From the NCBI GenBank assembly GCA_030638305.1, contig DAOWEW010000185.1, positions 1 to 9,094 on the forward strand: 9,094 bases of DNA, given 5' to 3'. Origin of the DNA: Desulfobacteraceae bacterium. Its GTDB lineage: Bacteria; Desulfobacterota; Desulfobacteria; Desulfobacterales; ETH-SRB1. The notes beneath the pieces were generated by a model. That model searched no databases. It saw only the letters and a list, made by a program, of their open reading frames with translations, and was not told the origin of the DNA. The position numbers and the translations under genes were made by a program. Shown one piece after another: positions 6,809 to 9,094 of this stretch (positions within the stretch are counted from its first letter, which is position 1; every line of letters begins with the position of its first letter).

Positions 6809-6843
6809 TATCCTAAATGAACTTTTTTTTATCCCAAATGAAC
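6809..6843 (-). promoter_or_regulatory. Direct-repeat operator for the PchR-like regulator, upstream of the receptor gene
   Basis: On the plus strand, tatcctaaatgaac (6809-6822) and tatcccaaatgaac (6830-6843) match at 13 of 14 positions and start 21 bp apart, two helical turns. This is the geometry bound by the paired helix-turn-helix motifs of AraC-family activators. The receptor-side half-site is followed on the minus strand by a possible -10, TATGCT (plus 6786-6791), with the -35 position falling at the edge of the repeat, as in promoters that depend on such activators. A partial third copy, atcccaaa, occurs at 6913-6920. The regulator is encoded immediately upstream. The repeat is seen directly; regulator identity and promoter elements are inferred. 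Confidence 0.65.
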
Positions 6844-6934
6844 AATTGATATTAAGAAAAGCCACTCCGATCTTGAAAAAAACAAGGTGAGGATATTGTC
6901 GATATAAGGAACATCCCAAAAACTTTTACTTGAG

Positions 6935-6987
6935 AGTTCTTTGATAAAGAACTATCTACGCATAAAATGTTCTGTAATAATGAACAT
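6935..6987 (-). terminator. Stem-loops downstream of the araC-type gene, possible weak terminator
   Basis: agttcttt-gat-aaagaact (6935-6953) is a perfect 8-bp stem with a 3-base loop, and atgttc-N9-gaacat (6967-6987) is a 6-bp stem. Both lie just beyond the stop of the regulator gene (7012) in its direction of transcription. The first stem is A+U-rich and is followed on the minus strand only by a late, short T run, so termination would be weak. They could equally be additional regulator sites. Confidence 0.3.
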
Positions 6988-7011
6988 AAGGGTGCGCCGA
7001 ATCTTTTAATT

Positions 7012-8067
7012 CTACGACCATGATTTTAAAAGACAATGTTGTTGGGAATTCTTGTTACACGTAATCGGTTTAAAGCCAAAATATCTTGAAAAAGCCCTGG
7101 AGAATGAAGGCAGACTGCTGTATCCCACGGCAAATGCCGCTTCGGTAACATTCATCGTTTGTTCGTCCAGCAGGAGTTTTGCCTGCTCAAGACGAATCCT
7201 GTGCAGATACCCGAAAACCGTGGTCCCGTACATCTTGCGAAAACCATGATTCAGTCTGGTATGAGAAAGCCCTACCAATCTGGATAGATCGAACAATGTG
7301 GGCGGATTTCCAAGATCACGGCTTATTATTTCTCTGGCGTGGTCTATCCGTTCAACGTCGTCCGGGCGTAATGCAAGTAATTTTTTCAGGCTGCCCTCAA
7401 CAGATACCACCTGTGCTAACTGATGAGTAATCAGTTCCATGGCTTTGCTTTCCAGATACATCCGTTTGATTGAGCCATGATATGGACAGTTCAGCAGCTC
7501 ATGAACAGCTCTCTGCATTGACGGGGTCGTGATCCCCTGATGGTAGAGACCATCCAACCCTTCTACAATTTCTCGCAGATTAGCTGGAATATATGCAAAT
7601 TGGTCTCCCAGGAAGGTGTTCAATAACGAGGGAGATATTCCGATCTCGGTCTTGAATACGCGTTGCCCGCCTGAAAATCTCATTACACCGCACACTTTCG
7701 GATGGAAACCTATTGCACTTTGATAAGAAAAATCAGATACAGTATATTGTTGGCCCTTGCCGCGGCCTGCGCTCCACTGAAGGCTCCGAGGCCCTGCAAG
7801 AAAAGACGTAAAGCGTAATAACGAATAGTCGATATCAAAACTGTTGGTAATATTCTCATGAGGTTGAAAATCACAAATTTCTATTTTCAAACCAGGACGC
7901 AGTTCAAGAAACCTTATTGACCCTTTGCCAATCTTGCCAGGGTATTCCAGGCGCTTTTCAAAACCATTTTTATGAATTGATATACCCCACAGTTTCGCAG
8001 TACCATCAATTATTCCTTCTGTTTTTTTTATTGACATTTCTATTTTCATAACTGTCTCATAAATCAT
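7012..8067 (-). CDS. PchR-like AraC-family transcriptional regulator
   Basis: The product has 351 residues from ATG 8067. A longer frame to TTG 8157 would overlap the upstream lipoprotein gene and begins with non-homologous hydrophobic sequence; ATGs at 8049 and 8039 are alternatives, and none has a strong ribosome binding site. The N-terminal sensor half resembles the PchR family of metallophore-responsive regulators (GSIRFLELRPGLKIEICDF, a later FxxxLAG, ISPSLL). The C-terminus has two helix-turn-helix motifs, at about 257-278 (LFDLSRLVGLSHTRLNHGFR) and 305-334 (NVTEAAFAVGYSSLPSFSR, then FGFKP). PchR relatives activate ferric-siderophore or other TonB-receptor genes when they bind the imported ligand. 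The receptor gene lies directly downstream behind a 21-bp-spaced direct repeat, so the likely job is ligand-dependent activation of that operon. Confidence 0.9.
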   Translation of the reverse strand: MIYETVMKIEMSIKKTEGIIDGTAKLWGISIHKNGFEKRLEYPGKIGKGSIRFLELRPGLKIEICDFQPHENITNSFDIDYSLLRFTSFLAGPRSLQWSAGRGKGQQYTVSDFSYQSAIGFHPKVCGVMRFSGGQRVFKTEIGISPSLLNTFLGDQFAYIPANLREIVEGLDGLYHQGITTPSMQRAVHELLNCPYHGSIKRMYLESKAMELITHQLAQVVSVEGSLKKLLALRPDDVERIDHAREIISRDLGNPPTLFDLSRLVGLSHTRLNHGFRKMYGTTVFGYLHRIRLEQAKLLLDEQTMNVTEAAFAVGYSSLPSFSRAFSRYFGFKPITCNKNSQQHCLLKSWS

Positions 8068-8105
8068 CTCATGGTTTAGGAACGGGGACGAAATAACTTC
8101 CCCAA

Positions 8106-8615
8106 CTATGGATGATACCACCAGGGGGCATGCCACCACCAAAAAGGATAAGGACAATAACGTGATCTTTCTTCTTTTCTGACCTTGAAGAGATGAATCT
8201 CCTTGATAGAGATGAGGGGATAGATATAATCTATCTCCCCCAGCGGCAGTACTCTTTTTCCTGTAATTTCCCCTGCCACTGCCGCATCCCTTCCGCGGCT
8301 ATAGATTGCTATATCCAAATACCCGTCGTATAAAGCCAGAAATCTTCCATCGGAATCATCCACATCCTTTGGCCTTCCGTGCATGTCTGACGGCTTCTGA
8401 AGTATCTCAATCAAAGTCCCTTCTTTTGTGTTCTTAGAACCAAGAATTATTCCGCTGATAAAAATCGTCTTCCCCTTATGGGCATCCGGGTCTTTGATAA
8501 CCTTTTTGAAGGTTATATCCGGTGACAACTCCCTTCTTAATTCCTTGGAAATCAAAGGGGTGCAGCCGGCTGAGATTAAAAAAAGGAACATCAATAAACA
8601 GGTAATCTTTTTCAT
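8106..8615 (-). CDS. Slp-family outer-membrane lipoprotein
   Basis: The product has 169 residues from ATG 8615, with AAAGGAG ending 9 bases upstream; a GTG directly before it, 6 bases from the same site, is an equally possible start. The N-terminus is a lipoprotein signal: MKKITCLLMFLFLISAGC, lipobox SAGC, lipidated Cys at about 18. The mature part has the Slp pattern: a SPDITFKKVIKDPDAHKGK start, a beta-rich core with GGxIL-like GIILGS, then GRFLALYDGYLD and AAVAGEITGKRVLPLGEIDYIYPLI. The tail is Trp/Tyr/Pro-rich (FWWWHAPWWYHP), a feature also of other Slp proteins. Slp is a starvation-inducible outer-membrane lipoprotein of unknown biochemical role in E. coli. The gene ends 38 bp before the regulator start on the same strand; a functional link to the uptake locus is not evident. 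Confidence 0.88.
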   Translation of the reverse strand: MKKITCLLMFLFLISAGCTPLISKELRRELSPDITFKKVIKDPDAHKGKTIFISGIILGSKNTKEGTLIEILQKPSDMHGRPKDVDDSDGRFLALYDGYLDIAIYSRGRDAAVAGEITGKRVLPLGEIDYIYPLISIKEIHLFKVRKEERSRYCPYPFWWWHAPWWYHP

Positions 8616-8638
8616 CACTTAAGTCTCCTTTCCGGTGA

Positions 8639-9001
8639 TCATGTTTTTTTCTTAAAATACGTGTAAAACAAAACACCTAAGCCTATGGTTCCTAATCCGA
8701 ACAAAGAAGTTATCGGCCTGCTTTTTATGCAAAAATAGATAATCCATAAATTGCCTGAGATAAATAAAAGCGGGGTTACGGGATATCCAAATGTTTTATA
8801 ACTACGCTTTAGATCAGGCTTTTTTATTCTGAGGAGCATCATTCCGACTACAGTCAACATGGCGCAGAGTGAAAGCGTAAATCCGATATATAAAAGAAGT
8901 TTATCAAAGGATGCGGTGATAACCATGATGATTGCTATAACCGCTTGCAGCAGGATGGCAAATACAGGCGTCTGCCGAAGAGCATTGACCTTTGATAAGT
9001 T
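8639..9001 (-). pseudogene. APC-family amino-acid permease, C-terminal fragment
   Basis: The minus-strand frame encodes LSKVNALRQTPVFAILLQ followed by about 100 more residues with four hydrophobic segments (around AILLQAVIAIIMVI, YIGFTLSLCAMLTVVG, PLLFISGNLWIIYF and LFGLGTIGLGVLFYTYF). The conserved link KRSYKTFGYPVTPLLF is typical of APC-superfamily amino-acid transporters before their last two helices. Intact members have about 430-490 residues and 12 helices; only helices 9-12 remain. Homology-like sequence ends near 9000, where foreign repeat-containing DNA begins; the frame then runs to a TAA at 9029-9031. An internal ATG at 8926 would give 95 residues but cannot make a working carrier. 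The gene appears to have been cut by insertion of the element at the right edge. Confidence 0.8.
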
Positions 9002-9003
9002 AC

Positions 9004-9051
9004 AAATAGTGTAACGCTTTTTTTGGATTTAGTAACGAAATAGTGTAACGC
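9004..9051. mobile_element. Putative insertion-sequence end with repeated 14-mer
   Basis: aaatagtgtaacgc occurs perfectly at 9004-9017 and 9038-9051, 34 bp apart, with an additional gtaacg at 9032-9037. The repeats begin exactly where the permease coding sequence stops making sense. Multiple short terminal repeats like these suit the end of an insertion sequence (IS21-like ends have such arrays), but no transposase is visible before the window ends at 9094. Family assignment is therefore a guess; the remainder, 9052-9094, is A+T-rich and shows nothing else. Confidence 0.5.
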
Positions 9052-9094
9052 CCTATAACCTCTTGAATTAATAATAAATATAACAAATAAAATG

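Noticed and set aside
6495..6890. Plus-strand frame of 131 codons across the receptor start region
   Set aside because: It is antisense to the signal peptide and plug of the receptor and to the operator region, with low-complexity composition and no recognisable domain.
6689..7011. Cobalamin riboswitch upstream of the receptor gene
   Set aside because: Expected for a corrinoid receptor, but I see no B12-box-like segment or G+C-rich multi-stem core on the minus strand; the phased direct repeats explain regulation better.
8068..8157. Longer N-terminus for the AraC-type regulator starting at TTG 8157
   Set aside because: It overlaps the lipoprotein gene, uses a rare start, and adds hydrophobic residues not expected in this cytoplasmic family.
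1..9094. CRISPR array, tRNA or rRNA genes
   Set aside because: The repeats present are only two to four copies with short or uneven spacing, and I found no tRNA cloverleaf or rRNA-like sequence.

Overview
The window looks like accessory or remodelled chromosome from a Gram-negative bacterium. It holds a TonB-dependent outer-membrane receptor, an Slp-type outer-membrane lipoprotein and exported proteins, so there is an outer membrane. Base composition is moderately A+T-rich. The gene mix (archaeal-type ATPase, PchR-like AraC regulator, ECF/DUF4198 metal-uptake remnants) resembles anaerobic Desulfobacterota (deltaproteobacteria); this taxonomic guess is inference from protein style only.

Layout, left to right. 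Positions 1-180 carry short direct repeats that look like the end of a mobile element. Positions 184-1593 (+) encode an archaeal-type ATPase with a C-terminal PD-(D/E)XK-like domain. From 1594 to 2792 lies a decayed stretch. It has a small MITE-like inverted-repeat unit, a C-terminal remnant of an ECF transporter T component (EcfT/CbiQ type, 1768-1989, -), palindromes and a REP-like hairpin, and a DUF4198-type gene (2161-2739, -). That gene has lost its N-terminus and is interrupted by an in-frame TAG 15 codons before its natural end.

From 2793 to 8067 there is a coherent minus-strand locus. A PchR-like AraC regulator (7012-8067) is followed by a 323-bp spacer with a 13/14-identical direct repeat at 21-bp spacing, the expected layout of an AraC-family operator. 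Next come a TonB-dependent receptor (4601-6688) and a protein made of two tandem tetrapyrrole-methylase domains behind a clear Sec signal peptide (2793-4511). An exported tetrapyrrole methylase is unexpected, because SAM is cytoplasmic. This is the most interesting object here. My working model is a regulated uptake or handling system for a tetrapyrrole (corrinoid, haem-like or F430-like) or a metal chelate, whose inner-membrane ECF partner and DUF4198 protein have decayed at this copy.

Upstream of the regulator are an Slp-family lipoprotein (8106-8615, -) and the last ~120 residues of an APC-family permease (8639 to about 9001, -). The permease is cut off by sequence with a repeated 14-mer typical of a mobile-element end, which runs off the right edge. 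The locus is therefore bracketed by two different putative mobile-element ends.
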